The position numbers and the translations under genes are program-made. Positions 42,541 through 52,610 of a stretch of DNA of 64,000 bases are shown here, in pieces. Source of the stretch: Bacteroides sp. 224 (GTDB taxonomy: Bacteria > Bacteroidota > Bacteroidia > Bacteroidales > Bacteroidaceae). The number at the start of each line of letters is the position of its first letter. Positions within the stretch are counted from its first letter, which is position 1. Location of the stretch: the NCBI RefSeq assembly GCF_010500995.1, contig NZ_QVMK01000008.1, forward strand, positions 17,464-81,463, in the 5' to 3' direction. Below the pieces are notes generated by a model. It made no database searches and was not told where the DNA came from. It saw only the letters and a program-made list of their open reading frames with translations.

Positions 42541-45138
42541 ATGAACTTTAATAACTTTACAATTAAATCGCAAGAGGCTGTACAAGAGGCAATAAACCTT
42601 GTACAAGCTCATGGGCAACAAGCTATTGAAACTGCCCATTTATTACATGGGGTAATGAAGGTGGGAGAAAATGTAACCAATTTCATTTTTCAGAAGTTAG
42701 GAATGAATGGTAACCAAATTGCTTTGGTGCTTGATAAAGAAATAGATTCTTTACCGAAGGTATCCGGAGGAGATGGTAATCCTTATTTAAGTAGAGACAC
42801 AAACAATGTTTTGCAAAAGGCCAATCAATATGCCAAAGAAATGGGCGATGAGTATGTGGCTTTGGAACATTTGCTGCTTGCTTTACTCACCGTTAAAAGT
42901 ACGGTTTCTACTATACTGAAAGATGCAGGAATGACAGAAAAAGAGCTTCGTTCAGCCATTACCGAATTGCGAAAAGGGGAGAAGGTAACTTCCCAGTCTG
43001 GCGAAGATACGTATCAGAGTCTGGCGAAATATGCCATAAATTTGAATGAATCGGCGAGGAGCGGGAAACTGGACCCCGTTATCGGGCGTGATGAAGAAAT
43101 ACGTCGCGTATTACAGATATTAAGTCGCCGTACCAAGAATAACCCTATATTAATAGGTGAACCGGGTACTGGTAAGACTGCTATAGTAGAAGGGTTAGCA
43201 CATCGTATTCTAAGAGGAGACGTACCCGAAAACCTGAAGAATAAACAAATTTATTCCTTAGATATGGGAGCACTGGTAGCAGGTGCCAAATATAAAGGTG
43301 AGTTTGAAGAACGTTTGAAGTCGGTAATCAATGAAGTCATGAAGTCGGAAGGAGATATCATCCTCTTTATTGATGAGATTCACACATTGGTAGGTGCAGG
43401 TAAAGGAGAAGGGGCTATGGATGCCGCCAATATCTTAAAACCGGCATTGGCTCGTGGTGAACTTCGTTCCATTGGTGCCACAACTTTAGATGAATATCAG
43501 AAGTATTTTGAGAAAGACAAAGCACTTGAACGTCGTTTTCAAACAGTACAAGTAAATGAACCTGATACCATGAGTACCATTTCTATTTTGCGCGGATTGA
43601 AAGAACGCTATGAAACTCATCATAAGGTACGTATTAAAGATGATGCTATCATTGCAGCTGTAGAATTAAGTAATCGTTATATCGCCGATCGCTTTTTGCC
43701 GGATAAAGCCATTGACTTAATGGATGAAGCCGCAGCCAAGTTACGTATGGAAGTAGATTCCGTACCGGAAGGACTCGATGAAATATCCCGTAAGGTAACT
43801 CAATTAGAAATTGAACGGGAAGCAATTAAGCGCGAAAAAGATGAAGTAAAACTTCAACAGCTAAATAGAGAAATCGCGGAACTAAAAGAACAGGAAAACT
43901 CGCTGAAAGCGAAATGGCAAAGCGAGAAAGAACTGGTAAATAAGATTCAGCAGAATAAAGTAATTATTGAGAATCTTAAGTTTGAAGCCGAAAAAGCAGA
44001 ACGCGAAGGAGATTACGGAAAAGTAGCCGAAATACGCTATGGTAAACTTCAGGAACTCGATAAAGAGATAGAAGAAACCCAGCAGAAGCTCTATGAATTG
44101 CAAGGAGATGCTGCTATGATTAAAGAGGAAGTAGATGCAGAAGATATTGCAGATGTGGTATCTCGTTGGACTGGAATTCCGGTAAATAAAATGCTGCAAA
44201 GCGAGAAAGATAAATTGCTGCATCTGGAAGAAGAACTGCATAAACGTGTGATAGGTCAGGATGAAGCTATCGAAGCAGTGTCTGATGCGGTTCGTCGTAG
44301 TCGTGCCGGATTGCAAGATCCGAAACGTCCGATCGGTTCCTTTATTTTCCTCGGCACCACCGGGGTAGGTAAAACAGAGTTGGCCAAAGCACTGGCCGAG
44401 TTCTTATTTGATGATGAAGGAATGATGACTCGTATTGATATGAGTGAGTATCAGGAAAAACATTCAGTGTCTCGCTTGGTAGGAGCCCCTCCGGGGTATG
44501 TGGGGTATGATGAAGGCGGACAATTAACAGAAGCCATTCGTCGTAAACCTTACTCGGTGGTGCTGTTCGATGAGATTGAGAAAGCTCATCCGGATGTATT
44601 CAACATCCTGTTGCAGGTGCTTGATGATGGTCGGTTGACTGACAATAAAGGTCGCATCGTGAATTTTAAGAATACCATTATCATCATGACTTCGAATATG
44701 GGCAGTTCTTATATTCAAAGTCAAATGGTTAAGATGAATGAGAAAAACAAAGAAGCGGTTATTGAAGAAACCAAAGCCGAAGTGATGAATATGTTGAAGA
44801 AGACAATTCGTCCCGAATTCCTGAATCGTATTGATGAAACTATCATGTTCTTACCTTTGTCCGACAAGGAAATTAAGCAGATTGTTTTACTACAGATTAA
44901 AGGAGTTCAGAAAATGCTGGCTGATAATGGTGTAAACCTCCAGCTGACAGATCAGGCTATAGAGTTTATAGCACAAGCCGGATATGATCCTGAATTTGGT
45001 GCACGTCCTGTTAAGAGAGCCATACAGCGTTATTTGTTGAATGATCTTTCCAAGAAATTGTTGGCACAGGAAGTGGATCGGAATAAACCGATTGTTGTGG
45101 ATGCTATTGAAGAAGATAAATTGTGGTTTAAGAATTGA
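42541..45138 (+). CDS. clpB: Protein disaggregase ClpB
   Basis: This 865-residue Hsp100 chaperone has the N domain (about 1-145), AAA1 with Walker [14 protein letters not shown] and Walker [11 protein letters not shown], and the ClpB-specific middle-domain coiled coil (about 405-520). AAA2 follows with Walker [14 protein letters not shown] and Walker [14 protein letters not shown]. The middle domain separates it from ClpA/ClpC. It resolves aggregates with DnaK, also in this window (53288). Probably heat-induced; no specific operator seen. Confidence 0.98.
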   Translation: MNFNNFTIKSQEAVQEAINLVQAHGQQAIETAHLLHGVMKVGENVTNFIFQKLGMNGNQIALVLDKEIDSLPKVSGGDGNPYLSRDTNNVLQKANQYAKEMGDEYVALEHLLLALLTVKSTVSTILKDAGMTEKELRSAITELRKGEKVTSQSGEDTYQSLAKYAINLNESARSGKLDPVIGRDEEIRRVLQILSRRTKNNPILIGEPGTGKTAIVEGLAHRILRGDVPENLKNKQIYSLDMGALVAGAKYKGEFEERLKSVINEVMKSEGDIILFIDEIHTLVGAGKGEGAMDAANILKPALARGELRSIGATTLDEYQKYFEKDKALERRFQTVQVNEPDTMSTISILRGLKERYETHHKVRIKDDAIIAAVELSNRYIADRFLPDKAIDLMDEAAAKLRMEVDSVPEGLDEISRKVTQLEIEREAIKREKDEVKLQQLNREIAELKEQENSLKAKWQSEKELVNKIQQNKVIIENLKFEAEKAEREGDYGKVAEIRYGKLQELDKEIEETQQKLYELQGDAAMIKEEVDAEDIADVVSRWTGIPVNKMLQSEKDKLLHLEEELHKRVIGQDEAIEAVSDAVRRSRAGLQDPKRPIGSFIFLGTTGVGKTELAKALAEFLFDDEGMMTRIDMSEYQEKHSVSRLVGAPPGYVGYDEGGQLTEAIRRKPYSVVLFDEIEKAHPDVFNILLQVLDDGRLTDNKGRIVNFKNTIIIMTSNMGSSYIQSQMVKMNEKNKEAVIEETKAEVMNMLKKTIRPEFLNRIDETIMFLPLSDKEIKQIVLLQIKGVQKMLADNGVNLQLTDQAIEFIAQAGYDPEFGARPVKRAIQRYLLNDLSKKLLAQEVDRNKPIVVDAIEEDKLWFKN

Positions 45139-45139
45139 T

Positions 45140-45302
45140 AAAGGAGAGGGTGTGTCAAAATGATATTATTTATGATTTGAACACAGAGACACAAAGGCAC
45201 AGAGAATTTAACTCACTAAGAATGAGAGACTCTGTGCCTTTGTGTCTCTGTGTTCAAATCGTATTTTATCATTAATTGGGACTTTTGACACATTCTCTTT
45301 TT
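45140..45302. repeat. ACACAGAG palindromic repeat, copy C, within a longer inverted repeat
   Basis: The inner arms run from GATTTGAACACAGAGACACA (45174) to a right arm ending GTGTTCAAATC (45260). Outer arms GTGTGTCAAAA (45150-45160) and TTTTGACACA (about 45283-45292) extend it to about 160 bases. It follows clpB and may terminate it, but it is far longer than a normal terminator and could be a MITE-like element. Confidence 0.8.
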
Positions 45303-45318
45303 AAATCATAAAATACAC

Positions 45319-45348
45319 TTTGGGTAATGCAATAACTGATTATTTTTG
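45319..45348 (+). promoter_or_regulatory. Promoter of the acetylxylan esterase gene
   Basis: TTTG (45319-45322) and TATTTTTG (45341-45348) are separated by 18 bases, a near-ideal Bacteroidetes promoter. The ATG follows 27 bases later. Confidence 0.7.
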
Positions 45349-45374
45349 CATTATTAATCATAATCAAAGTATCA

Positions 45375-46691
45375 ATGAAAAAGTATTTCGTTTGCATCAC
45401 GTTATTCTTTCTGTTATTTTTGGGAGTTGCTTTTGCTGAAAATTATCCTCATCAAAGCAATGTACTTTGGGTAACCACTCCCAATCATTCTGATTGGATT
45501 TACAAAACCGGAGAAAAGGCAATTGTAACAGTTGCTATTTACGAATATGGTATTTTACAAGATAATCTGGTTATAGATTACAGTATTGGTCAGGATTGTC
45601 TGGATTCGGACACCAAAGGAAATGTGACACTGAAAGGAGGCAAAGCTGAAATAGCATTGGGAACCATGAAGAAACCTGGATTTCGCGACTGCGTAATGAG
45701 TGTTAAGCTCAAAGGGCAAACGTATAAACATCATATTAAGGTGGGTTTCTCTCCCGAACAAATTGAGCCTTATACACAGATGCCTAAAGACTTCAAAGAT
45801 TATTGGAGTAAAGCAATTGAAGAACAGAAGCAATGCCTGTCAGCTCCCGAAGTTAAATTTGTAGAAGAGTATTCATCCGATAAGGTTGATTGTTATTTAG
45901 TTAAATTGCAATGTTATAAACCCGGTAGATATATCTATGGATATTTGACAAAACCCAAGAAAGCAGGTAAATATCCGGTGGTGGTATCTCCTCCCGGGGC
46001 AGGAGTGAAGCCCATGAACCCACTTAAAACTATTTTCTATGCGGAATCAGGATGTATTCGTTTTGATATGGAGATTCATGGATTAGATCCGTCGGTAGAT
46101 GCTCAGACTTATAAAGACATTTCTCGTGCCTTTGGAGATCATCATGAAAATGGTTATTTAGCAAATGGAATTACTGATCGGGACACTTATTATATGAAAA
46201 AAGTCTATTTGGGCTGTGTGCGTGCCATCGATTATTTGTCTTCACTACCTGAATGGGATGGTAAAAATATGATTGCTCAAGGTGGAAGCCAGGGAGGAGC
46301 TTTAGCGTTGATTTTAGCTGGGCTTGATTCACGCATTACTGCGTGTGTGGCTAATCATCCGGCATTGTCTGATATGGCAGGGTATGCAGAGAAAGGATGT
46401 ACAGGTGGTTATCCTCACTTCGGGCGTAAATACAAAGGTGTACAACTGACTCCCGAAGTAATTAAAACCCTTTCTTATTATGATGTAGTAAACTTTGCCC
46501 GTTGTATTTCAGTTCCTGTTTTTATGACTTGGGGATTTAATGATAATGTGTGTCCTCCAACTACAAGTTATGGTGTTTATAATGTGCTAACTTGTCCTAA
46601 AGAGGCGTTGATTACTCCTGTAAATGAGCATTGGGTATCACTCACTACACGTTATGAGCAGTTGAAGTGGATAAAGTCAAAATTGAAATAA
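45375..46691 (+). CDS. Acetylxylan esterase / cephalosporin-C deacetylase family (AXE1), secreted
   Basis: This 438-residue protein has a signal peptide (ends GVAFAEN) and an N-terminal Ig-like beta domain (about 25-125). The alpha/beta-hydrolase AXE1 domain has the nucleophile Ser in AQGGSQGGALAL, an Asp in WGFNDNVCPP and a His in NEHWVS. AXE1 enzymes remove acetyl groups from xylan or xylo-oligosaccharides in the periplasm. It stands alone within housekeeping genes, with its own strong promoter and terminator. The true substrate may be another acetylated glycan. Confidence 0.9.
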   Translation: MKKYFVCITLFFLLFLGVAFAENYPHQSNVLWVTTPNHSDWIYKTGEKAIVTVAIYEYGILQDNLVIDYSIGQDCLDSDTKGNVTLKGGKAEIALGTMKKPGFRDCVMSVKLKGQTYKHHIKVGFSPEQIEPYTQMPKDFKDYWSKAIEEQKQCLSAPEVKFVEEYSSDKVDCYLVKLQCYKPGRYIYGYLTKPKKAGKYPVVVSPPGAGVKPMNPLKTIFYAESGCIRFDMEIHGLDPSVDAQTYKDISRAFGDHHENGYLANGITDRDTYYMKKVYLGCVRAIDYLSSLPEWDGKNMIAQGGSQGGALALILAGLDSRITACVANHPALSDMAGYAEKGCTGGYPHFGRKYKGVQLTPEVIKTLSYYDVVNFARCISVPVFMTWGFNDNVCPPTTSYGVYNVLTCPKEALITPVNEHWVSLTTRYEQLKWIKSKLK

Positions 46692-46708
46692 AGAATTGTT
46701 CTAAACTA

Positions 46709-46754
46709 ATGAAGGATCTGTGGGTAGTACGGTAGTTTCCACAGATCCTTCATT
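46709..46754. terminator. Bidirectional terminator, 16-bp perfect stem
   Basis: AATGAAGGATCTGTGG (46709-46724) pairs perfectly with CCACAGATCCTTCATT (46739-46754). Lies between the esterase and DUF5606 genes, which converge. Shares its inner arms with the terminator at 14643. Confidence 0.85.
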
Positions 46755-46779
46755 GCATTCGAGATGAATTTAATATGCT

Positions 46780-47205
46780 TTATTCAGCCTCTTGTACCTC
46801 TTCTTCTTTCTGCTCTTCGAAATCTGTGATTCCGTTAGATATAAGAATGTTGTACCAATTAATAAGCTTTTTGATATCTGTTACGTATACTCTGTCACGA
46901 TCGAAGTTGGGTAGTATCTCTGCCATATAGGTGCGAAATTCTTCGGGTGAAGCCTTTTTAGTATCAATAGAAGCAATTGCCCCGTTTTCTTTTGTTTTGA
47001 TAGAGTTTAAAACATTTCTCAAAGGTACTTCTTCTTCATCTGTATACATGGCTATATCTGAAAGAGCAATGATTTTTTCGTTTCCATGAGCCGGCATACG
47101 TTTTTTATCTGCATTGATAGATTCTACAATGAGCATGTTTTTCCCTTGAGAAACAAGTTTATACAATCCCGGTTTACCCGAAATAGATAAGATAGTCTTT
47201 AACAT
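46780..47205 (-). CDS. DUF5606-family protein
   Basis: This 141-residue protein starts with the characteristic MLKTILSISGKPGLYKLVS. A small beta fold is followed by a helical part (EEFRTYMAEILPNFD) and an acidic tail (EEQKEEEVQEAE). Family DUF5606 is conserved in Bacteroidetes near coaE and yajC; function unknown. It is cytoplasmic and possibly RNA- or protein-binding by its fold size (inference). It has its own promoter. Confidence 0.85.
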   Translation of the reverse strand: MLKTILSISGKPGLYKLVSQGKNMLIVESINADKKRMPAHGNEKIIALSDIAMYTDEEEVPLRNVLNSIKTKENGAIASIDTKKASPEEFRTYMAEILPNFDRDRVYVTDIKKLINWYNILISNGITDFEEQKEEEVQEAE

Positions 47206-47240
47206 AAGTATAATTAATTAGTTTTATAATTATTGTGCGG

Positions 47241-47272
47241 CAAAAGTAATATTCAGTATTGATACCTGCAAA
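47241..47272 (-). promoter_or_regulatory. Promoter of the DUF5606 gene
   Basis: On the minus strand TTTG (47272-47269) and TACTTTTG (47248-47241) are separated by 20 bases. Confidence 0.65.
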
Positions 47273-47308
47273 GACAATCAGATAAAAACGACTTATTTAA
47301 ACAATAAT

Positions 47309-47905
47309 TTAGAAACTGTTTAAAAGCTCTTTCACTTGAGGAATCAAAGGAGTGGAACCATCATTGCAGATTAAAAAATCAGCCTGCTTTCTTTTTTCCT
47401 CATCATCCATTTGATTACGAATTCGTTTAGCTATTTCTTCGTAAGTGCTTGAGTCTCGTTTTACGGCTCGTTTTATTCGGATTTCTAATGGAGCATAGAT
47501 CATCACAATTTTGTCTACCTCATTGGCAAATCCTGCTTCTATAAGGATGGCAGATTCCATGGCCACAATTTTATGATGTTTATGTCGGTTAACCCACTCC
47601 TGAAAATCCTTTCTTACCTCCGGATGAATAATATGATTGATTTGTTGGGTATGTGCTGGGTCGCTAAATAGGTAAGATGCCAAAAGAGGTTTGTTTAATT
47701 CGTTGTCTTTGTAGACTTCTTCACCTAACAATGCAATAAGTTCCCGGCGTATGCGAGGATTTGAAATCGTGAGTCGTTTAGATTCCACATCAGAAATGTA
47801 TACCGGTATTCCCATGATTTCCAAGAGACGAGAAACAACAGATTTGCCACTTCCGATACCGCCTGTAATTCCAATTTTAATTGTCATCGATACTTGTTTC
47901 TTCAA
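47309..47905 (-). CDS. coaE: Dephospho-CoA kinase
   Basis: This 198-residue enzyme has a P-loop [16 protein letters not shown] and the CoaE blocks [11 protein letters not shown] and [19 protein letters not shown]. It performs the last step of CoA synthesis, phosphorylating the 3'-OH of dephospho-CoA. The start may be the internal ATG six codons on (MTIKIG), but the longer start overlaps the upstream ybbR gene by 29 bases, which fits translational coupling. Part of the nusB-yajC-ybbR-coaE operon. Confidence 0.96.
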   Translation of the reverse strand: MKKQVSMTIKIGITGGIGSGKSVVSRLLEIMGIPVYISDVESKRLTISNPRIRRELIALLGEEVYKDNELNKPLLASYLFSDPAHTQQINHIIHPEVRKDFQEWVNRHKHHKIVAMESAILIEAGFANEVDKIVMIYAPLEIRIKRAVKRDSSTYEEIAKRIRNQMDDEEKRKQADFLICNDGSTPLIPQVKELLNSF

Positions 47906-48890
47906 TTAAGAAATCAACCTGTTCCGGAGTGATTCGTATGTGACTTACCCCTCGTGGTGTATCTGTCAGTTTGACGGAATACTTTTCCGTAGTAAGATGC
48001 ATTAAATGGTTGTAAGACACATTGATGGTGAAATCGTCTGCATCAATCTCTTTAAACCGGCTTAAGCCTATCTGGAAAGTGACCTTAACTTTAGATGGGA
48101 AAGTTCGCAATGTTTTATTTGAAGGAAAGTCAACGCCGGTTATCGGAACTTCAACCACTTTTTCTGTGTACATATCAACAGGTAGGATCACTTCTACCTG
48201 ATCCGGAATAAATTTGGCTCCTTTGATCGTTTGAAGAGGGATTTGTTGTTTTATAGTATCTGATATGTCGTTAATCTCAAAATGGGAAGTATAAGCTGTC
48301 TTTATTGTGTCAAGAAGAGTCGGAGGACCGTAAACCAATACAGAATCCGGATTACAGATAGTATCCGAAATATAATATTCTCGTCCGGCGGTCACTTTGC
48401 CTTTTATTCGTACGGGTATTTGTTTGGACTTTCCGGTAGAATAGATATACTCCAGTGTGTCTGGTTTTACCGATAATAAACGAGTAGAAGCATTCATTTG
48501 GCTTAGGATTCTTTTCTCAAAGTCGGAACTTTGTATTCTTACATAGTTGCCCGAGCCTTGGTAATCTTTAAAGTCCAGGTTGACTGGAAAGAAATTTTTG
48601 CTGACCATATAGTTCATCAAAACATTTCCTTTATCTTTCACTCTAATTTGTAATTGTGCAGGTGGTTCGGTAGTTATGATTACATTTTCCGGCACATTTT
48701 TTAAGCGAACAGGGAGTGATAGTTCTGTTTCGTAATCGTCATTTAATGTCTGAAGAAGCCAGAAGGCACCAGAGACAAAGAAAAAAAACAGAAAAACAAA
48801 AAACTCTCTACTCTTTTTGCTGAGCAGAAAGTCTTTCGTTCGTTTTAATATCTTTAGATAAGTATTTTTTATGTTCCTACGATCAAACAT
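47877..48890 (-). CDS. YbbR/CdaR-like domain protein
   Basis: This 337-residue protein has one N-terminal membrane helix (core [18 protein letters not shown]) and YbbR-like beta repeats outside the membrane (about 60-320; [34 protein letters not shown]). In Firmicutes CdaR regulates the diadenylate cyclase CdaA; whether this Bacteroidetes homolog does so is not known. Third gene of the nusB operon, overlapping coaE. Confidence 0.87.
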   Translation of the reverse strand: MFDRRNIKNTYLKILKRTKDFLLSKKSREFFVFLFFFFVSGAFWLLQTLNDDYETELSLPVRLKNVPENVIITTEPPAQLQIRVKDKGNVLMNYMVSKNFFPVNLDFKDYQGSGNYVRIQSSDFEKRILSQMNASTRLLSVKPDTLEYIYSTGKSKQIPVRIKGKVTAGREYYISDTICNPDSVLVYGPPTLLDTIKTAYTSHFEINDISDTIKQQIPLQTIKGAKFIPDQVEVILPVDMYTEKVVEVPITGVDFPSNKTLRTFPSKVKVTFQIGLSRFKEIDADDFTINVSYNHLMHLTTEKYSVKLTDTPRGVSHIRITPEQVDFLIEETSIDDN

Positions 48891-48913
48891 AGGCTTGTTT
48901 TTTATACTTCCTA

Positions 48914-49240
48914 CTATTTAGCCTGAGCATTTTCAGGAGAAGCAAAGATTGAATTTTTATCAATTTTGATTTTTACGTGATCTGCAATTTCAAGAATCAC
49001 ATAATTATCATTCAGTTCTTTTATCTTTCCGTGAATTCCGCCTGCAGTTACTACCTGCTGACCTACTTCGAGTGATTTGCGAAAGTTTGCAATTTCTTTT
49101 TGTTTTTTGTTTTGAGGACGAATCATAAAGAAATACATGATAGCAAACATAGCTATCAACATAATCCACATCATACTTCCACCACCTGCGGCTGGCGGAG
49201 CTCCTGCCCCTTCTTGTAAAAATACCAATAATAAGTTCAT
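48914..49240 (-). CDS. yajC: Preprotein translocase subunit YajC
   Basis: This 108-residue protein has one membrane helix (core WIMLIAMFAIMYFFMI) followed by the YajC signature RPQNKKQKEI and KSLEVGQQVVTAGGIHGKI. It associates with SecDF. Short C-terminal extension as usual. It lies between nusB and ybbR in one operon. Confidence 0.97.
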   Translation of the reverse strand: MNLLLVFLQEGAGAPPAAGGGSMMWIMLIAMFAIMYFFMIRPQNKKQKEIANFRKSLEVGQQVVTAGGIHGKIKELNDNYVILEIADHVKIKIDKNSIFASPENAQAK

Positions 49241-49288
49241 AATCTAATTTTTAGAGTTTATAGCTTTTGAGTTTTTAGGTTTTGGAAA

Positions 49289-50215
49289 TCAATTTTTGGC
49301 TAACTTACCTTCTTTTTTTAGCTGGTTAACAATTCCGTCGAGTGTACCATTGATAAAACTTCCGCTTTTAGCTGTACTGTATATCTTGGCTATTTCCACA
49401 TATTCGTTGAGTGAAACACTTACCGGGATATTAGGAAAACTAAGAATTTCGGAAAGAGCACATTGCATAATGACTACATCCATAAAAGCAATACGGTCTA
49501 ATTCCCAGTTTTTGGTGTTTTCGGCAATAAGATGACGGTAATAGTCGGAGTTGAGAACAGCACGACGGAATAGGCGACGCGCAAATTCTTTATCTTCTTC
49601 ATCTTTGAATTCGGGTAGCAAAGGTTGTTCAGCACCTTTTTTCTCTTCAAAGCGTTTGATTGTTTTCAAAACAAAGGTATCAACAATTTCTTTATCATCA
49701 TTCCAGTAGAGGCTTTGCTCTTCTAAAAGTAGGTCCAGAGACTCATTGTTATAAATGAAATTTTTATATAATTTCCTCCAGAGTTCACGATCGGATTCAT
49801 AAGATGATTCGGGAGATTTCATGTATTCTTTGTAAATGTCTGAATCTACAATCATGTCATATAGTTCTTTGATGAAATCTTGATTGTTTGCCCACGTTTT
49901 CTTTTGATTCTCAATAAAATCTACCAGTTGTTTATTAACTTCCAATTGTGCTACAAACTTATTCTCAACAAATTTTTTGTTGGGATTTAATTCTTCTTTA
50001 GATGGTGCAAGTTTTGCTTTAGCTGTGTCTATACGCTTTTGTGCATAGCTTGTTAGTGCAATCATCAACATTAATAAGTAATTGTAAAGGTCGTAGGCTT
50101 TCGAGAGACTGAAGAATAATTCTTTCTCCGCTGAGTCTAGATTTTTGCTCCCGTTTTGGTAGTATGCATACACTATTTGTATGATTTTAAGACGAATAAG
50201 AACCCTGTTGATCAT
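49289..50215 (-). CDS. nusB: Transcription antitermination factor NusB (extended Bacteroidetes form)
   Basis: This 308-residue protein keeps the NusB fold at both ends: RVLIRLKIIQIVYAYYQNG and FSLSKAYDLYNYLL at the start, and LDRIAFMDVVIMQCALSEIL with VSLNEYVEIAKIYSTAKSG at the end. Between them is a helical insertion of about 150 residues, usual in Bacteroidetes. It binds boxA RNA with NusE (S10) for rRNA antitermination. First gene of the operon, with its own promoter at 50246-50278. Confidence 0.95.
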   Translation of the reverse strand: MINRVLIRLKIIQIVYAYYQNGSKNLDSAEKELFFSLSKAYDLYNYLLMLMIALTSYAQKRIDTAKAKLAPSKEELNPNKKFVENKFVAQLEVNKQLVDFIENQKKTWANNQDFIKELYDMIVDSDIYKEYMKSPESSYESDRELWRKLYKNFIYNNESLDLLLEEQSLYWNDDKEIVDTFVLKTIKRFEEKKGAEQPLLPEFKDEEDKEFARRLFRRAVLNSDYYRHLIAENTKNWELDRIAFMDVVIMQCALSEILSFPNIPVSVSLNEYVEIAKIYSTAKSGSFINGTLDGIVNQLKKEGKLAKN

Positions 50216-50245
50216 ATTTATAAATTATACTATTATATCAAGTTG

Positions 50246-50278
50246 CAAAAGTAGATATTTTTAATGAGTAAACACAAA
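50246..50278 (-). promoter_or_regulatory. Promoter of the nusB-yajC-ybbR-coaE operon
   Basis: On the minus strand TTTG (50278-50275) and TACTTTTG (50253-50246) are separated by 21 bases, 30 bases before the nusB ATG. Confidence 0.7.
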
Positions 50279-50325
50279 CAAATTACATTTTTTAATATGC
50301 AAAACAGATTCTCTTTAAATTTTCT

Positions 50326-50356
50326 TTTGGTGGTTCAAAAAAAATAACCAAATTTG
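50326..50356 (+). promoter_or_regulatory. Promoter of the PUR-alpha-like gene
   Basis: TTTG (50326-50329) and CAAATTTG (50349-50356, one base off consensus) are separated by 19 bases. Confidence 0.6.
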
Positions 50357-50384
50357 AAGCCAACAACAATACAGACCTAACATT

Positions 50385-50768
50385 ATGGAAGATTTTAAGA
50401 AAAAAAATGGTATGGAAGTAAGCGATAAAGAGATTGTGTTTTCCAAATCCATAAAAGCGGGGAAGCGCATCTATTATTTAGATGTGAAGAAAAACCGGAA
50501 AGAAGAACTCTTTTTAGCAATCACTGAAAGCAAAAAAATAGTGACGGGTGAAGGAGAAAATTCTTCAGTTAGTTTTGAGAAGCATAAGATTTTTCTATAT
50601 AAGGAAGATTTTGAAAAGTTTCTGAGTGGTATTCAAGAAACCATTGAGTTTATAAATCGTCATCAGGAGGTAAGCTTGAATGAGGAGTTGGGAGCAGCGC
50701 TTTCTGAAGTGGAGCTTGAGCCTGCCGTTTTGGATGAAGAAATTAAAATAGATATTGATTTTGAGTAG
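50385..50768 (+). CDS. PUR-alpha-like (DUF3276) single-stranded nucleic-acid-binding protein
   Basis: This 127-residue protein is one PUR-type beta-beta-beta-beta-alpha repeat: EIVFSKSIKAGKRIYYLDVK, ELFLAITESKKIV, KHKIFLYKEDFEKFLSGI and helix QETIEFINRH, with an acidic tail. Bacterial DUF3276 proteins dimerise into a PUR domain that binds single-stranded DNA or RNA. It has its own promoter and precedes rplY. Confidence 0.88.
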   Translation: MEDFKKKNGMEVSDKEIVFSKSIKAGKRIYYLDVKKNRKEELFLAITESKKIVTGEGENSSVSFEKHKIFLYKEDFEKFLSGIQETIEFINRHQEVSLNEELGAALSEVELEPAVLDEEIKIDIDFE

Positions 50769-50776
50769 TCAACTAC

Positions 50777-50807
50777 TTTGATATTAAAAAAAGAAAGCGT
50801 AATTTTG
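50777..50807 (+). promoter_or_regulatory. Promoter of rplY
   Basis: TTTG (50777-50780) and TAATTTTG (50800-50807) are separated by 19 bases, a full match to the Bacteroidetes consensus. The leader of about 90 bases holds a small hairpin CGTATGATATACG (50826-50838), possibly a site of feedback control. Confidence 0.7.
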
Positions 50808-50901
50808 CACCGCTTTTTACAACATCGTATGATATACGACATCGTGTGATGGAGAGTTAAGCAGGAATACTTAATTTAGAGTAACACAAAATTTTAAAAA
50901 A

Positions 50902-51498
50902 ATGAAATCAATTGAAATTAAAGGAACTGCAAGAGAAATTGCAGAGCGTTCTTCTGTTCAAAGTAAAGCTTTAAAAACTATCCGTAAAAACAATGGTGTA
51001 CCTTGTGTACTTTATGGTGGAAAAGAAAATATCCATTTTACAGTAACTAATGAGGCACTTCGTAATTTGGTTTATACTCCTAATATTTATGTGGTAAATC
51101 TGAATATCGACGGCAAAGAAGTTAAGGCTATTATGCAAGACATTCAGTTTCATCCGGTAAAAGACACTATTCTTCATGTGGACTTTTTAGAAATCACTGA
51201 TGGTAAACCTATTGTAATTGAAGTTCCGGTACAAATGGAAGGCTTGGCAGAAGGGGTAAAAGCAGGGGGTAAACTTACTCTGCAAATGCGTAAGCTTAAA
51301 GTAAAAGCTCTTTATGAAAAAGTTCCTGAAAAATTAGTTGTAAATGTAGCGCATTTAGGACTTGGTAAAACTGTAAAAGTAGGTGAACTGTCTTATGAAG
51401 GTCTTGAACTGTTGAATGCAAAAGATGCTGTAGTATGCGTTGTTAAGTTGACACGTGCTGCCAGAGGTCTTGCTGCGGCTGCTCAAGGAAAGAAGTAA
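50902..51498 (+). CDS. rplY: 50S ribosomal protein L25 (CTC type)
   Basis: This 198-residue protein has the L25 5S-rRNA-binding domain (about 1-95; NGVPCVLYGGKENIHFTV, LHVDFLEI) and the longer CTC-like beta domain (about 100-185; VPVQMEGLAEGVKAGG). The long form is normal outside gamma-proteobacteria. It is followed by pth, a conserved pairing. Confidence 0.98.
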   Translation: MKSIEIKGTAREIAERSSVQSKALKTIRKNNGVPCVLYGGKENIHFTVTNEALRNLVYTPNIYVVNLNIDGKEVKAIMQDIQFHPVKDTILHVDFLEITDGKPIVIEVPVQMEGLAEGVKAGGKLTLQMRKLKVKALYEKVPEKLVVNVAHLGLGKTVKVGELSYEGLELLNAKDAVVCVVKLTRAARGLAAAAQGKK

Positions 51499-51597
51499 TA
51501 ATATAGTAGTCGGTATTTGGTAGCTTTTATTTAAGGATATTGTAATTTACTGTCTTTAACTTGTAGCTCTATTTACTAACTCCTAACTACTGAAAGA

Positions 51598-52161
51598 ATG
51601 AAATACTTGATTGTAGGATTGGGTAATATTGGTCCTGAGTACCATAACACCCGTCACAATATAGGATTTATGGTATTGGACGCCCTTGCAAAGGCGTCCA
51701 ATCTTGTTTTTAGTGATAAGCGTTATGGTGCTGTAGTCGATATGCCTTTGAAGGGGCGTCGGCTTATTTTGCTAAAACCATCTACATACATGAATCTGAG
51801 TGGTTTTGCGGTTCGCTACTATATGCAGCAGGAGAAAATACCATTGGAAAATGTCTTGGTTATAGTGGATGATCTTGCATTGCCTTTTGGAACTCTACGT
51901 TTAAAAGGAAAAGGAAGTGATGCCGGGCATAACGGCCTGAAGCACATTGCTTTAACATTAGGTACTGAAAACTATGCCCGATTACGTTTTGGAATTGGAA
52001 ATAATTTTCCTAAAGGTCATCAGGTAGATTATGTATTGAGTCCTTTTGATGAAGATGATTGGAGTACGATGCCTGAGCGTTTAGAGGCGGCCGGCGAAAT
52101 TGTTAAAAGTTTCTGTCTGGCAGGTATCAATATAACAATGAATCAGTTTAATAAAAAGTAA
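51598..52161 (+). CDS. pth: Peptidyl-tRNA hydrolase
   Basis: This 187-residue enzyme shows the Pth blocks [19 protein letters not shown] (catalytic His), [35 protein letters not shown] and GHNGLKHI. It recycles tRNA from peptidyl-tRNA. Its stop codon overlaps the next ATG by one base (TAATG). Confidence 0.98.
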   Translation: MKYLIVGLGNIGPEYHNTRHNIGFMVLDALAKASNLVFSDKRYGAVVDMPLKGRRLILLKPSTYMNLSGFAVRYYMQQEKIPLENVLVIVDDLALPFGTLRLKGKGSDAGHNGLKHIALTLGTENYARLRFGIGNNFPKGHQVDYVLSPFDEDDWSTMPERLEAAGEIVKSFCLAGINITMNQFNKK

Positions 52162-52583
52162 TGGAAGCAAGAATCGATAAATGGATGTGGGCAGTGCGCA
52201 TCTTTAAAACGCGTACTATTGCGGCTGAAGCTTGCAAGAAAGGTCGTATTACTGTGAATGGTGCTTTGGTGAAACCTTCCCGAATGGTGAAATCGAGTGA
52301 TATTATTCAGGTAAAAAAGCCACCTATTATTTATTCATTTAAAGTATTGCAAGCAATAGAAAAGAGAGTAGGGGCGAAGCTTGTACCTGAGATGATGGAA
52401 AATGTGACTACTCCAGAGCAATACGAGTTACTTGAAATGAGTAAAGTAAGTGGCTTTGTAGGTAGAGCTCGTGGAATGGGGAGGCCAACCAAGAAAGATA
52501 GACGCAGCTTGGAAGACTTTACTGCTCCTGAGTTTCTGGATGATTTTGATTTTGACTTTGATTTCGATGGTACAGATGAATAA
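52161..52583 (+). CDS. S4-domain RNA-binding protein (Hsp15-like)
   Basis: This 140-residue protein begins with an S4 domain (RIDKWMWAVRIFKTRTIA, GRITVNGALVKPSRMVKSSD), typical of Hsp15 that rescues stalled 50S-peptidyl-tRNA. The tail is highly acidic, ending in a DFDFDFD-type repeat. Translationally coupled to pth (one-base overlap), which handles the same kind of substrate. Confidence 0.93.
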   Translation: MEARIDKWMWAVRIFKTRTIAAEACKKGRITVNGALVKPSRMVKSSDIIQVKKPPIIYSFKVLQAIEKRVGAKLVPEMMENVTTPEQYELLEMSKVSGFVGRARGMGRPTKKDRRSLEDFTAPEFLDDFDFDFDFDGTDE

Positions 52584-52587
52584 TAAA

Positions 52588-52610
52588 AAAGAGGCTTATA
52601 GAGCCTCTTT
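52588..52610. terminator. Bidirectional terminator
   Basis: AAAGAGGCT (52588-52596) pairs with AGCCTCTTT (52602-52610), with T-rich sequence after it. Between convergent S4 and HIT genes; it overlaps the HIT stop. Confidence 0.8.

Noticed and set aside
43882..44316. Long minus-strand ORF inside clpB
   Set aside because: Antisense shadow of the ClpB coiled-coil region.
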